Positions 39,516 to 52,500 of a DNA stretch of 64,000 nt are shown here, in pieces. The DNA is taken from positions 183,855,432-183,919,431 of the forward strand of contig CM073591.1 of NCBI GenBank assembly GCA_037074705.1, read 5' to 3'. The position numbers were made by a program, and so were the translations under genes. The notes under the pieces were generated by a model. The model did not search any database and was not told where the DNA came from. It worked only from the letters and a program-made list of their open reading frames with translations. Within the stretch, counting starts at the first letter, position 1. Every line of letters begins with the position of its first letter. This DNA is from Zhengitettix transpicula (taxonomy: Eukaryota > Arthropoda > Insecta > Orthoptera > Tetrigidae).

Positions 39516-40137
39516 TTGTGTAGGCGGAACTGCAACCGCAAAAATAATTACTGCAGAAAAATTCTTAGTATAAAGAAAAAATGAGAAGAAAACAAATTCT
39601 CTTTCGTCAATTAAGTAAGGAGAGTTTTTCTGTGATTCTGCTGAAAACTTCAGGTGTTGATAGTGTTAAAGAACATTAAAGAGAGTTTTTGTCACACTTG
39701 GTATTTTATTGCTATTCTAATTTAAACGACCATGTATTCTGTTTGAATTTAATTGTACTGTAAATAAAATAAATAAATGTATGGTAATACTGGCGTATTA
39801 ATGTATATACGTATAGTGAATTATAATAGGCAACACATTGCGATATGAGAAAATCGTGGTGGTTCATAAACGGACACTTCATGGTGGGTCTAAAGTAACA
39901 GTGTATTAAATACAAGAATGTAGAAAAATCCGGTATAAAGACTGCAAAAGGTGGATGTTCCCCAAAGTGTGTTGAATTGTCTGATATAGACTTTGATATT
40001 AGTGTAGTACCTCGATATAGGACGTAATAAACCACGTAAAATCGTCTTTACGGATGTACGCGAAATGACGCAACAGCAGTAGCCCATTAACCTAGCAATG
40101 ACAGGTAAAAACTACTGATGGTCTGACGCCAGGCTTG
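39516..40137. other. Upstream flank of the scavenger receptor promoter
   Basis: AT-rich; the - strand frame 40035-39712 has no recognisable content. Confidence 0.5.
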
Positions 40138-40377
40138 TCTGTTTGTTTATGCCATGCCGTGGCCAGGGTCAGGGCACAGCTGACCACAGTCACCGTCCGC
40201 GGTGGAGGGGCGCCGCGAGCTCCCATTGGCGGGCAAGTTCCTCCACCGCTGAGGGCTTTCCCAAATCTCCTGGAAATTTCTGTATAATATGGATACCGTA
40301 GGCAGAGGCTTGCATTGTACACGACAATTTCCCCACGCGAAGATCAGTGAACCGCGAGTGATAACCGGGCAGTCGCC
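40138..40377 (+). promoter_or_regulatory. GC-rich promoter region and 5' leader of the scavenger receptor gene
   Basis: A GC- and CpG-rich block in otherwise AT-rich DNA, directly upstream of the start codon. It contains an inverted CCAAT box (ATTGG, 40225-40229) touching a GC box (GGCGGG, 40228-40233), a TATA-like TATAATAT (40283-40290) and an arthropod initiator TCAGT (40344-40348). A 9-bp inverted repeat GCGGTGGAG/CTCCACCGC flanks the CCAAT/GC-box region (about 40199-40249). The TATA-like box and the initiator are too far apart (about 55 bp) to work together, so the transcription start is not settled. Confidence 0.45.
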
Positions 40378-40540
40378 ATGAAGGACTTCCTGAGCCTGTG
40401 CGGCTTCGTGGCCGGCAAGACTTACAGCGCCGTCAACACCTCAAAGGCCGGCGCCGACGCCGCTGAACAGCGACGCGGCTCCCTCATCGTCAACAAGAGC
40501 TTCGACGACCCCAAACAGCAACAGCGACGCAGGACAAGAT
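40378..40540 (+). CDS. Scavenger receptor exon 1: start codon and N-terminal cytoplasmic tail
   Basis: Codes residues 1-54 and the first base of codon 55. The start ATG sits in a strong context (gtcgccATGa). The exon is clearly more GC-rich than the surrounding sequence and ends at donor gtaagc (40541). The single left-over T joins GT of exon 2 to make Cys55 in frame, and the basic RRRTR directly precedes the membrane segment, as expected for a cytoplasmic anchor. The 54-residue tail is much longer than the few residues before the first membrane segment in vertebrate CD36. The link across 12.3 kb rests on phase and topology, so it is a little less certain than the other joins. Confidence 0.8.
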
Positions 40541-43500
40541 GTAAGCTTACATTTACCACCTTCTTCGCGCTACCCTCAACAATTCAAACATGTGCCGTAA
40601 AATGTTTACACTTTTCAAAATTAATTCTATAAATCATGACGATATTTTCATTTAGTCTACTTTTCGAGTTTATACAATTTTTTTATGCTTCGATGGTAAA
40701 CAATAGATTCTTCTGTTTACCTACACCTATTTCTGATATACTAAATGTTAATTTTACGTTCATATACTATCCGCATGCCGAATAATGCAATTCATACCAT
40801 TGACAAATAATTAACGAAGCGTCTGTAAATTCTTTCGTAAATTAATTTCCAACTTTGCTACCAACAGTGCGCCAATGACAGACCCACTAACCCTATAAAA
40901 CACTTTCTGGTGACTACAGTTTTTTAATATACTTGAAACGTTGTTAGCAATTACGATCATCCGTTCATCACTAATTTTTGACATGCCGCTTACGTCGCGG
41001 CCTTTTCTTAGTTTTGCAAACGTAAATTCTATACGTAGATAGGTAACATTTCAATTTCGGCCTCTAATTTTTAGCACATTTTATTTCTTAATATTTTTGT
41101 ATATTAAATTAAATTTAAATTGCGACCCTACACTCGGAGATTGTTACTCTGCTTGAATAAAATAATGTTACTATTAGCAGTTTTATTTATTATGAAAATT
41201 TCTTATTAATAATAATGAAAGGGAAATTATTACACCATTATACTAACTATCTTCAAATTATTTTGTGTTCTTATAAATTTGTCATATTCCTTAAAAGCCT
41301 GACGGAAAAAGAGACTTCTGCTCGACGTGGATATATTTTTTTTCAAATTCTAGACGAAATGTGCCAAATATTGAGGTATAATAGGAAAGTTTTATTTAGC
41401 TCGCAGCACATTTCTACTAGATATACCACGAAAATAATTAAGTTTGTGACGTGATACAGCGTTTTTCAAGTAATTTGTACCGGATATATTTTATGACAAT
41501 GTTTGGCAATAGTAAGACGAGATTATTCGCATGTTACTTTCACTTTGCACGGCCTGGACTGCGGCAGATCGAGTTTAACGTAACCGTCGCTCTAGAAAAT
41601 CGTAGTTTCAGCTACTAAAGTGAAAATCTGTTCTCTATTTCTTCCCCATCTGCCAACAATGGCATTGCATCACGGCTTTCACTCGAGTACAAAAGTGCAC
41701 GCTTGTGTGGGGTAATTGTCGAAGGATTTCGTGTGGTTTCCTTTTGAGACTCCCTGCGACGTTTCAAATAAAAGATTCCCGAAGGAGAAACTGATCTTTT
41801 GCAGTGACGAGGTTTCGTCAGGTTTTCGCAGAGAAAATACGCAGACGGAAATGCCTTATTTGAACTTGGAAGAGAAGGAGACGGAAATGCTTTCTTAAGG
41901 TCGCCTTAATTCGTATTCGCGGGATTTGGGTCAGGCAGAACTTGTCCGTTCAGATAACCTGCTCTGGCAACGACTCGGACCAGAAGCGGCCTCCGCGGCC
42001 ACGTACGACACGAGAGGCGGTAAACAAACCTCTAATTCCCTGGCCCAAAGAAATTAAATGTTCCAAATTACTCCAGTTCTCTTAAAGTATATAAACTTTT
42101 TAAATCATCGAAGAATTATTTCTAAAAAAATTATCTGATCAAATCTGGCAAACTCGACAATTTGTAATCGAGTTTCCGGTTTCTATTAACGTCAGTGATC
42201 TAGTCTGTTACCATTCCTTACCTACTAACCACTACAGGAGTTGAGATTCTAAGTCCTGTACCTCCTTGCGAGATTCTCTTTCCTGCCCAAAACAGCACAT
42301 TTCCATTAACATATATCCCGCAGTGAAAGTGGTCGTAGCATTACGTTAGAAGAAGTACTTTACTTAAACTAGACTGTGCAGTATTTCATCAGCCAAGTCT
42401 GGCTTCTGATATATTCTCTTGGCACTGGTTACTAAACTAAACCCTTCTCTTAAAATATTTCAAGTATTTTTAACTCTAATCGCTTCTTTTGATAATCGAT
42501 ACCCCTAATACTTATAATTAGATAAAATAGCCAAATGTAAGACTAAATTCTATAAATACCACACTACGTTTCTGGAAGCTTAGTTCCTTTCGTCAGTTGA
42601 TTAGAAACGAAATAGCCGTGTGTGACACAACCGCACAATACAGTTGAACTCGAAATGCACGAAAGGGACAAAGTTTCCAGAAACGTTGTGTGATATTTAT
42701 CTCATTTTGTCTTATTTAGATCCTATTCAAAACGGGTGAAAATTCATATTAAAATTAATCTTTATTCCTGTGAATAGGTAAAAAAATTCACACATGCAAT
42801 ATCTCCATTCGTTATAAATTTTAATAATTGCTTTCGTCGTTTTTCCCGACATTCATCTGTTTGCGGCTAAAGGAAAAAAAAAGACGAAAAGATATATTGT
42901 ATATATGAATTTTTATACTTAATCACAGGAATAAAGATTAATTTTAATATATCATTTAGCCAGTCATTTGGATATTTTATCTAATTATCTTATTTTAAAA
43001 TAGAATATATTTTCATTAGTCAGTATTCTCTCCGAAAGGCCCCCAAGTTCAATTACATTATTTTTTTACTTTGTTATAAAGGAACAATTTTTACAATTTC
43101 ATGTACTAACAATCGCACTTGGACAATTTAATATACGAGACATTTTCACTTCTTAAGTACACCCCGTATTTGACATAGAATATTATTGATCTCGTTATAG
43201 TAAGCAGATTTTTAATTTGTTGTCCATAGACATTGGAAAATATACAATCTATCATTTTATTGAACGATTTTATTTTCATGTATAGTCGACTTATAAATCA
43301 TATTTTTGCTCTTTTCGCTATTCCAAATGATTTTGTTCTAACTTTCCTCTTGTTTAGTGTCGCTCCATTGCAGAAGTATCGCTATTTATGTTACTAAACC
43401 TTCTAAATTAACCTGAAACTGCTATTTTTTATTTAGTTGGCTATTATGTAGTCTGTCATTTTTTTAAAAAAAAAACTGTTGTGATAATACCAGACGGGGG

Positions 43501-46500
43501 ACAAACCGGTAAGTGAAGTCGACGTTTCGACATCTTTAACCAAATCCCTGTTCACATGTTCTCAAGATAAACATCCAGAATTCCTCAGGAAGATAGAAAT
43601 TTTAACACTTGCAAATCACTACTGCAAATAATTTTCGGAACTATATATCAAAGTTGATGTACGTTTCTCATACTAATTAAACTCCCATTCCAAGTTACAT
43701 TAACATTTTCTCTGTATTTTCCAGTGAACCCACAGTATACACAAGCGAGCAAAATTTATTATATATATATATATATATATAAAACAGAAATTTGTTGACT
43801 GTATTATATCAAATGCATCCTCTGCAACCAGTCAAACGTAAGAGTATTGAAGCAGAAAATCATGAACACTGAAGTCAAAGACCACAAAATTGTATTCAGA
43901 AATACATAGACTTTTGAAATGTGGAGAGTTGGTCGGACGTCGTCTAAAATGAAGAGGTCCTAAGAATATAAGGGAAGTTGCACGATACTCTGCAATATTT
44001 CAGTAGATACACCGATGTATTTTAAAAAGAAACCTCTATTCTTCGAAGACTACTCAGGTCAAGTGCAATCCAATGCAGTTGTCAGAGCCTCGTAGAAAGT
44101 AACAGGAGGAAAAGGACGAAGACGACTACTTCGAGCACTGTGTAGAGGCTAATTGATTGCAATCTAGATCACGGCTACGGTAGGCCTAATACGGACGTAC
44201 GGGTGTGAAGTAGTAAACTTTCCTTCCAGATTAGCAGAGTCACGGTGACTCTCGGTACTTTCAACAATGACGCAACAATGAGGAACTTGACCTCGGCTGC
44301 ACAGTAGTGAGTCAAGTTCAGACGAAAGTGAATTTCTTCACCACATTAACACCTAAGGCCCTTTTTGTCGCCCACTGGAAACGGACATAAATGGTGGTTG
44401 GAACGAAACAAACACAAAAACAGATTGTAATTTTTTGTGCGATTTTTCATACCTCGAAATGTGGCGTTCGTGCCTTTTTAATTTATGTGCCACATCTTCC
44501 CAAACAATTTTTACGGCGATAACGATGTAAAATAATAATAATAATACAACAGCGATAGTGTTACCAGTACTCTGTGGAAAATGACCTGACCCGTAATACG
44601 CTACATTTCTAATTTCGTCTACATAGTTTCCAGTAGTGTCTATGTTTAAAAACCGGAATAATTGAGCACCAAACTGACACGCATTTCTAACATGAAAGAC
44701 TTTTTCTTCGTATATATTTTAAATAAAGTTAACTTTTAGATGAAAATATTGTAGGACGATGCGATATATTTATTCATTATGACGCAAAAATTCAAAATGC
44801 AGCATCTTGAAGGTTTTCTCTAACAAATAAATTTGTGATATTTAAAAAAAAAAATGAAAATATAAAATAATTTAAAATAAGATTTTTAATTACCAAATGA
44901 TTCAAATTTAAATAAATTTTGCTTCCTATTCCGCCTCTTACTGTGCTGTATAGCACGGCACGAACAATGTGCTCAGCTGAAATGAGCACGGCAGGGCGGC
45001 AGTTTGTTGAGCTTTTCGGGTGGTGCAGCCCCCCCCCCCCCACTAACCCACGCGCATTCCTCATTCCAGAGCGCGAACCTGTGCTGAGGAAGTTTGAGCA
45101 CAGATAGCATTATCAGGAGCGACTTCACGCAAGCTGAAATTCAATCAGTTAAACATAAAAGTATTATAGAGGTTCTTATAATTAAGAAAAATCATTATTC
45201 GCAAATTTTATTGTGTTCTGGAGCACATGAACACATACGCACGAGCGTTGATAAATAAATGTCCAATCAACTCTGTGATTAAAATTCAGTAAAGCGTTAA
45301 AAGTACTGAGAATCCATTATTCTGATGTAATTGTCTGTCAAAATCACTTCTTAGGTATTCTAATTTAAAATAAAAAAAGTTTCAATAATATAAAAAATGC
45401 ATTTAAATGATAATAACGAATCTAACACTGTCCGCTATTAAGTTAATAAGTAGAATTACAAATAAATTTTTATTCTTATTATATGGCACCATGTATGTAA
45501 ATATTTATTTCCTTTATTTTTTTATTTATGAATACAACAGATGATTTACAGTTAGGATAGGTTTAAGAAAGCAACAAAAGTTTAATGTTGTAGAAAGTGT
45601 CACCGGACAACGAAGAAAAGACAGAGATAGTACTGAGGTTCCCTCACGGCAATTTTCGTCGCTCCCACGAGGAATCTTGAATCTTGTTAGGGAACTACAA
45701 GCCAGCAAGGTTAATTCAACTAATTGAAGAAAACAGTTAATTTAATTACTCACATAATGAGGGCCATTTAATGCATAAAAATTTCTACATCTTAACACTG
45801 AGAGTTGCGACAGTTTCCGTGTAGAACCTACAACTTTTCCATGGCATCAAAATAGGAGCTATATATACGGTTTTTATCAGTACTTCTGAAGTAAACAGCT
45901 TTCGAGCTCAGAATTATTTCGCTGATTCTTTTTCAAATTACGTGCTGATTACAAAACATCCGTGGAAACAGGTTTTGGGACGATTTTGAGATCCCACGGT
46001 TTCGTGAAAGTAAATCATGTGAAAGGTGCTTCCTGTGTGTGAAAATACTTCTATAGATATATTAACGGGACGTTAAAAATTTACAAGGAAGCAATCCAAT
46101 TCATTAAAATTAATATAGGGTGGAAAATTATATACCGAGACTTGCAATTTACTTCTCTCTCACGTTTATACGAAAACGAACAGTCTGCGGGAATTATTTA
46201 AAATGGAAACTTTTACCGTAAATAAAATGCGGACCGGTTATCTGTTACAAATTTAATTAAGTAATTAGATTTATGTAAATTTATACTAAAGTATTCATCG
46301 ATTTCCTTCTCAAGAAAATACAAGGTATTGATTACAGTGGAAATGGCCAGAACCGTTATAGGAACATTCTAGTTAACATTAAAATTTCAAGGCCGAGGAG
46401 TTATATTTTAGGGAAACAAAAGCAAACAGTAAATCTCTTAATTTAATCATACAAATCTGAATTAATTATCGTTACTAATTTAAATCAAAACTGTAACCTT

Positions 46501-49500
46501 TGTGAAGAAATGATAGGTTGAATAATTATTTCCATTAATTTAAGCTTGCTCGTTTTGAGAAGTAACAAGTTACAATCGCATTAAAATTATCAAATATTTT
46601 AATTACAAAAAAATTTCGAAATTTTTCCACAAGTGATCAAACACGTAATCATGTTTTTCTAAATATAACGAAGACAATTTTTTAAGATAAGTTTGTTTCC
46701 ATTTAAATACTTGCAGGAATTAGAAGTTGGAAGTACATTTTCCCCACTTGAAATTCACTGATTTATTTTTGGAATCGATTAACACAGAATCACCTCCTCC
46801 AAAAGTTGATGTCTGTTCGTGTCGGACTTCACCTATCCTATAATTTTATATATTCTATAATGAGTTACCATTTATAACACGAGAACCGGTAATATTTGCC
46901 AATTAGAGCAAGTCTGTCGAAGGATTTTGTTACAGGTCAACTGCTCGCCGTGCCCTTGTAAAAGCATCCATCTTAGAAAGTGTAGTTCAATGTTACTGGC
47001 CGTAAATGAGTGAGCACACACACTCTCGGAAAACCAGTTTTTTCGTTTCAAGGTTGAGTGACAGATCAGAAGTTCCTATTTTCTTTTTTGTTTCCGCTCT
47101 GCTAACGATCAGGAAGTTTCATGAGCGAAGGCTCTCTGACAGCCTTCGTCACAGAGTAATACTAAGTACACAGAGAAATGTTATTCGCTCCAGATCATGC
47201 GAAGCACCTGCTCGGGATTTGGAAACCACCGTCCTTCCGAGGATTCAGGTCTCCAGATCGGCTGTCAAGATCCTTGCAAGAATGGTCTGGTCGTGTTCGG
47301 AAGAAATGAGAATTGGTTCACGTGACTACTTGAGGCAGTATCTTGGATATTATTTAGGCTTCGTGTATGACAAACATGAATCCTTTAAGTGAGCAATCCC
47401 AGCTTGAACAACACGCCACAGATATTCGTACTGACGAGAATGAAGCTGATGGAAGTGCAAAAACAGAATTTCCATGAACGAACTTGACGAGTACTCGACC
47501 CTTCGCGAACTGAGCCAAAGGACTGTCTTGACCTGAGGGTAGCTATGGTGTCGACATTACTCAGAGGGGGGGAAAGAGTGTAAAACAAGACAGGTGCCCG
47601 CCTTCAAACTATCCGCCAACAAACTATACCTTTCCAAAAAGAGTTACCAGAAGCAATGAAAAAAAAATGAAATTCTCCCGCAGAATGGTGAAATTAGATA
47701 TTCCGAACCTGGTTGTAGAAGTAACTTAGAAGCATTGTCTGACGATATTCAAATGTATTATTCCTGAGAAACTAAAAGTAAAGATCATTGCACACTTATA
47801 CTAATGATTTACGGATTAATAACTTTGATGATAAGTTGCACGATTAAAGAAACCGTAAGTTGCGCAAAAAAAAGTATGGAAAGAGCAACGTTGGGGAAGG
47901 AGGAATAGGAGAAATATCTTAAATAACCTTCTGAAAAGAAGGCCGACAGTTACGGGCTTGTTGGACAAGTCTTGAATGTGAGTCATAACTGTGAGACAAG
48001 GAAGTGGGCGATAGACGAAAATATATCTGGACGGATCACAGACGGCCAGCAGACAGCAACACCATACTTCGTACATTGTCTTCACACGTAGGAACGCTAT
48101 AATTAAAACTTTCTTATTGTTGAAACGAGTGCAATAAAAAGATTTTCGATGAGTACAAAGCATCTTAGTTGCTATTTATTGTGAAGATTTGGTAACTGAT
48201 CGTACTGACGATATGGTGGGACTGAATACCCTAGAGATAATTTGTTCGCGAATTGTCTCACCAAAACGAGGAAAATAATAATCGTGCTAATAAACCATAC
48301 CAACTGATTAGTTTAAAGCGAAGCCTTAAACAACGGGGAATTATTATATTTTATAGTTTTGTTGTCGTTGTCGACAGGTTACATGTGGGAAATCAAAGTG
48401 GTGGCCAGTCCTTTCTCATAGCATAGGAAGGGTAGAACAAGGTAACCGAGAGTTAACTAGGGCCCCGGGCTATAGTCTGTCTCCTACCCGGCATTCGAAT
48501 AAAAGTGATGCAGGGCAAATGCTAGAAAACCAGCATCAGGTAGGTCGGGCATTTGGTACTTGTCCCACGTCCTACCGATGACTGTAGCTAGCCGGCTGTT
48601 CCAATATAATGAATATGGTTTTTACATGGTTGGACCACTCCCCTCTTATAGCATAGGAAGGCACTGACTGTTCCAGCAGTGTAAAAACCGTCGTTGCATT
48701 ATTGGATGGCCTGTAAGCAGGAAAATTCACGCTGGAAGCGGTCAGGATTTACTTGACGTAATCCTCCATGTTCAAAATTTTCACGGTGTAGCAGTCGGTC
48801 AGTAATGGAAAGAATAGAAAATTTACAATTGATGTTTATTAGAAATTATAAATAAAATAATTAGCCAATGAAGTCATAAATATTAGATGTAAATTTCGCA
48901 CTCAGCTTGCATGAAGGGAAAACCATTTATAGTAATTTTTTTTTATTTATTTATATTACGTATGTATGGTTCGGAACATGCAAATTAATTTTTTTATATT
49001 TATAAAGGTTATATTGTTACATATGTTTATATGAAATATATAATGCAGTTTATGACCAATTTCAGGCGATTTATTTGTTAAATTAAAACGACGTTTCGGT
49101 ACGTGTTTGTACATTCTTCATGTCTTTTCTAATTATCACTCTATTTTAAAAGCTATTTGAGACTATAATAAACATGTCCTAGGCTCTTCTTAATACACTA
49201 ATGTGGTCGTGGCTTTTAAAATTTAGTGGTAATTGGAAAAGACCTGAAGAAGGTACAACACGTACCGAAACGTTGTTTTATTTAACAAATAAATTGTCTG
49301 AATTTGGTTGTAAAATGATAAAATCCAAATTTAAATTCATAAAAAATTTGAAGAAATTTTGTATATGGATTTGTTTATTTTATAATGAATGTGTTATCTA
49401 ATGAGGTTCCTCAGTTGGGATGAAACGTAATTTCATGAAATGTAATTCTCGAATTAAATTGTATTAATATTCCATTTTTCTGACTTTATTGGCTAATTTA

Positions 49501-52500
49501 TCTGTTTTAATAGAAATTTTATTTCACCTTAAGTTCAATTCTTAGCTCTCCAAATGCTTTAAGAGCATTAGTGCCAACTAAACAATACGTTATTGCCAAA
49601 AGGGGTCGCAGCGCTTAACATGGCATGATCGTATTGTTTTTGGCAAGGATTTAATCTTCAACCTATCGCACCAAAATTAACACTACATTTTGCTTTCCTC
49701 GGATCCTATTAAATTACCCTTACAATATTACAGAATTAAGTTAAATAATGTCTTATAAAAGCTATGTAAATAAATTCAAGAAAATATCACAGTCTCTCAC
49801 AGGTTTTTTTTTTCACCTGTATTATGAACTCCAATTATGAGTAGACGCCTGAGCGGCCCCTTATTTGAAGGACCACATGCAAACTATATTCCGACCAGAA
49901 ATGCTTTCAAAGGTCACGTGGAAACCTTCCACCAAGGTCAGGTCGTATTTTACGATGAGCAGTTAAAGCAAGAGCATAGGAAAATGCCCACTAATCTTCC
50001 AAATGACCACACTAATCACGGAAAATGCCGTTTTTCTAATGGTCACTTGCACGTCTGTTTTACAATTTTCCTATCGATTTTACGACTCTAGCTTAATGTT
50101 CTATTTGTAGCTGCTGGAATATACCACTAGTGACTGAATAGGTCAAGCAAAGCATTACGTCAGTCCTTTCGCTTATGATTATTATCAGTAAAATATATTT
50201 TTTTCAAAACTGATTTTTTTCTCCGTCACGTCTAAAGCACTCAAAATACGTTATAAGTACCTATTCATAAACGCACTGGGTCTAACCTGACTGAAACTAC
50301 ATGAATTTGATTTCTCAAATTCTACCAGACTATAAACGTTATCTAGTATTTATGTTAAATTATTGAATGAATAATCTTTCTTGTAACCGTCCTATGGAAA
50401 ATTATTGGTTGACGACTCAGAGGTGAAAATTTGTAATATTTTGCGAATATATTGAACTGATGTATTCTAATAATGCACCCATGTAGGCGAATCTTATTTT
50501 GACACACTGGGAAGTTAGTATGCGACTTTCACAGAGTGTAAGATACGTTACATAATGACATTAAGAAAGTTCTGGATAGTGAGTAATAGTCCTTCATGGC
50601 TTATTTGTTTCTCCCGATAGGTACATACCATTAGCGCCTATTAAGCAAATGAAGAGGTGAAGAAGTGGTGATGTGGAAGTGACCTTGTCGTTGTATTGTG
50701 ATTAACAGCTAATTTCCAAAAATAAATAGCAAGTAATTGTGACTGTTGTGTCCTCCGTAACGTGTTGCGGAAAGATTTATTCAGTGTTTAGTTAAGTTTT
50801 AACCCAAATGAAGCAGGAATACAACCATTACTATTAACTTACCACAAAATTAATTATAATTATCATATATTTCAATTTATAATAAAAAAATAAATAAGCC
50901 ACAAGTCAGAAAAAATTTAATAAAGGAACTGATAAAAATATAACAACGCAACGTTTTGTCCTTTGTATCAGACTTTTACCGCTTTTCAATGAATTTGGCA
51001 TATTATACATAATTTTACTCATTGGCAAATTCTTGTATTATCCAAAAATTGATGTATAAATATAATTACAGAGGCACTCTTTATCTGAACTGGCTGTTGT
51101 TGTCATTCCCCTGAAATTATATTTATACTAGTTGGATTCCCGGTGTTTCCCGAGTTGTCATAATTTCACTCATCGACATCCATAACCCGGATTCGACTCC
51201 AATCTCGGTTGTTTTTCGCGTTAATTTTACGTAATGTCCGTCCACCCTCACCCCTACGGGTGCTCCCCTCCAATGCCGAAAGGGGTTGAAATTATACGCA
51301 AAAAACATAGTTAGAATTACTATCAATCTCATTGACTTCGAAAAATATTTATCCAACGCAAATATCGGCCTTTTGAGCAGGTTTGAAAATTTCCACCCCG
51401 TCCACCCCTGCCCTTGGGATATTAGGTAACATCAATTGTTTGATGATATTAAGAGAAGAATTTGGCATTGCATGAAAACATATGTATAATTCAAATCAAT
51501 TGCACACTTGTAGAATTCTGAAATTAAGGATATAAAGTTGTTTATTGCTGCTTTATTATTATTTTTACTTGTGGTTATAAAGCTATTATTAGGTCAGCAA
51601 TTGTGTTAGTGGAAGGGATTATTAATTTTAACTATTTAAATGGATTTGTATAATTCTTCCAATATTAAATTTATATTGATTTATTTTAAATAATTTATTA
51701 AAACTTTTAAATTAACTCATGGATGATTTCAACTAATCATATCTGGAAAACTGAAAATTAGAATGGTTTGAATAAATATCTCAAACATTTTTATTTCTAA
51801 CTAACAAATAATTAAATTTTTCGATCCCTCTTATTTTCGAAGCTTTTTATTCCGTCAATGAAATCACGTTTCCCTTTCCTTTTTAAAATTATTTTCGACA
51901 ACTGTAAAGAAACACTTTTTATACTCCCTCCTTTAATCAGTGGTAATGATTTCTGAAAATGAGTTTACGCCCACACCGGTTGTCGAACCCGCGACCGTTT
52001 TCTGTGGAGCTTTCACCGGACGGCCTTGGTCACCAGCAGGAAGACTGGACCCGGCCTTGGAGCTGATTCACACGGCTTTCCCGGCACTCCATTCTAATAC
52101 ACACACATTCTTATCTGCATAAATATGCTGTTACGAGTCACTCCGTCACGCAACTCACAGACGACCGCGGGGAATCCCGGGGGACACTTCATCGCCTTCA
52201 TAAAAACAGAGTAGATTGCAATGTTATTTTTACATGTGGTCAGAGTTTTATCTCCTCAAAATTATACAATATTTACCGCAGAGATTATTTTAAGGTATGC
52301 AGTTGCGTTTTTCTCCATCATCGAAGTTAGAACTAACGGGCAACTTCATTCCACAACGTTCTTTTCTGTACGTCACAATTACTGTAATCAAACAAACACG
52401 TGAATTATTCACAATTCAATGTTTGGTTATAGTCAGTAAAATCGAGCTCTAAAAATACCGCCAAACTCCTCCCACGCACCTCAAAGTCAAGTTCACGACC

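Noticed and set aside
47006..47392. 128-codon + frame, among the longest open frames in the window
   Set aside because: Lies inside intron 1 on the gene's own strand, matches no family, and no flanking splice sites join it to the receptor. Could be repeat DNA; left unassigned.
47816..48163. 115-codon - strand frame
   Set aside because: No recognisable motif; inside intron 1; no start or splice support.
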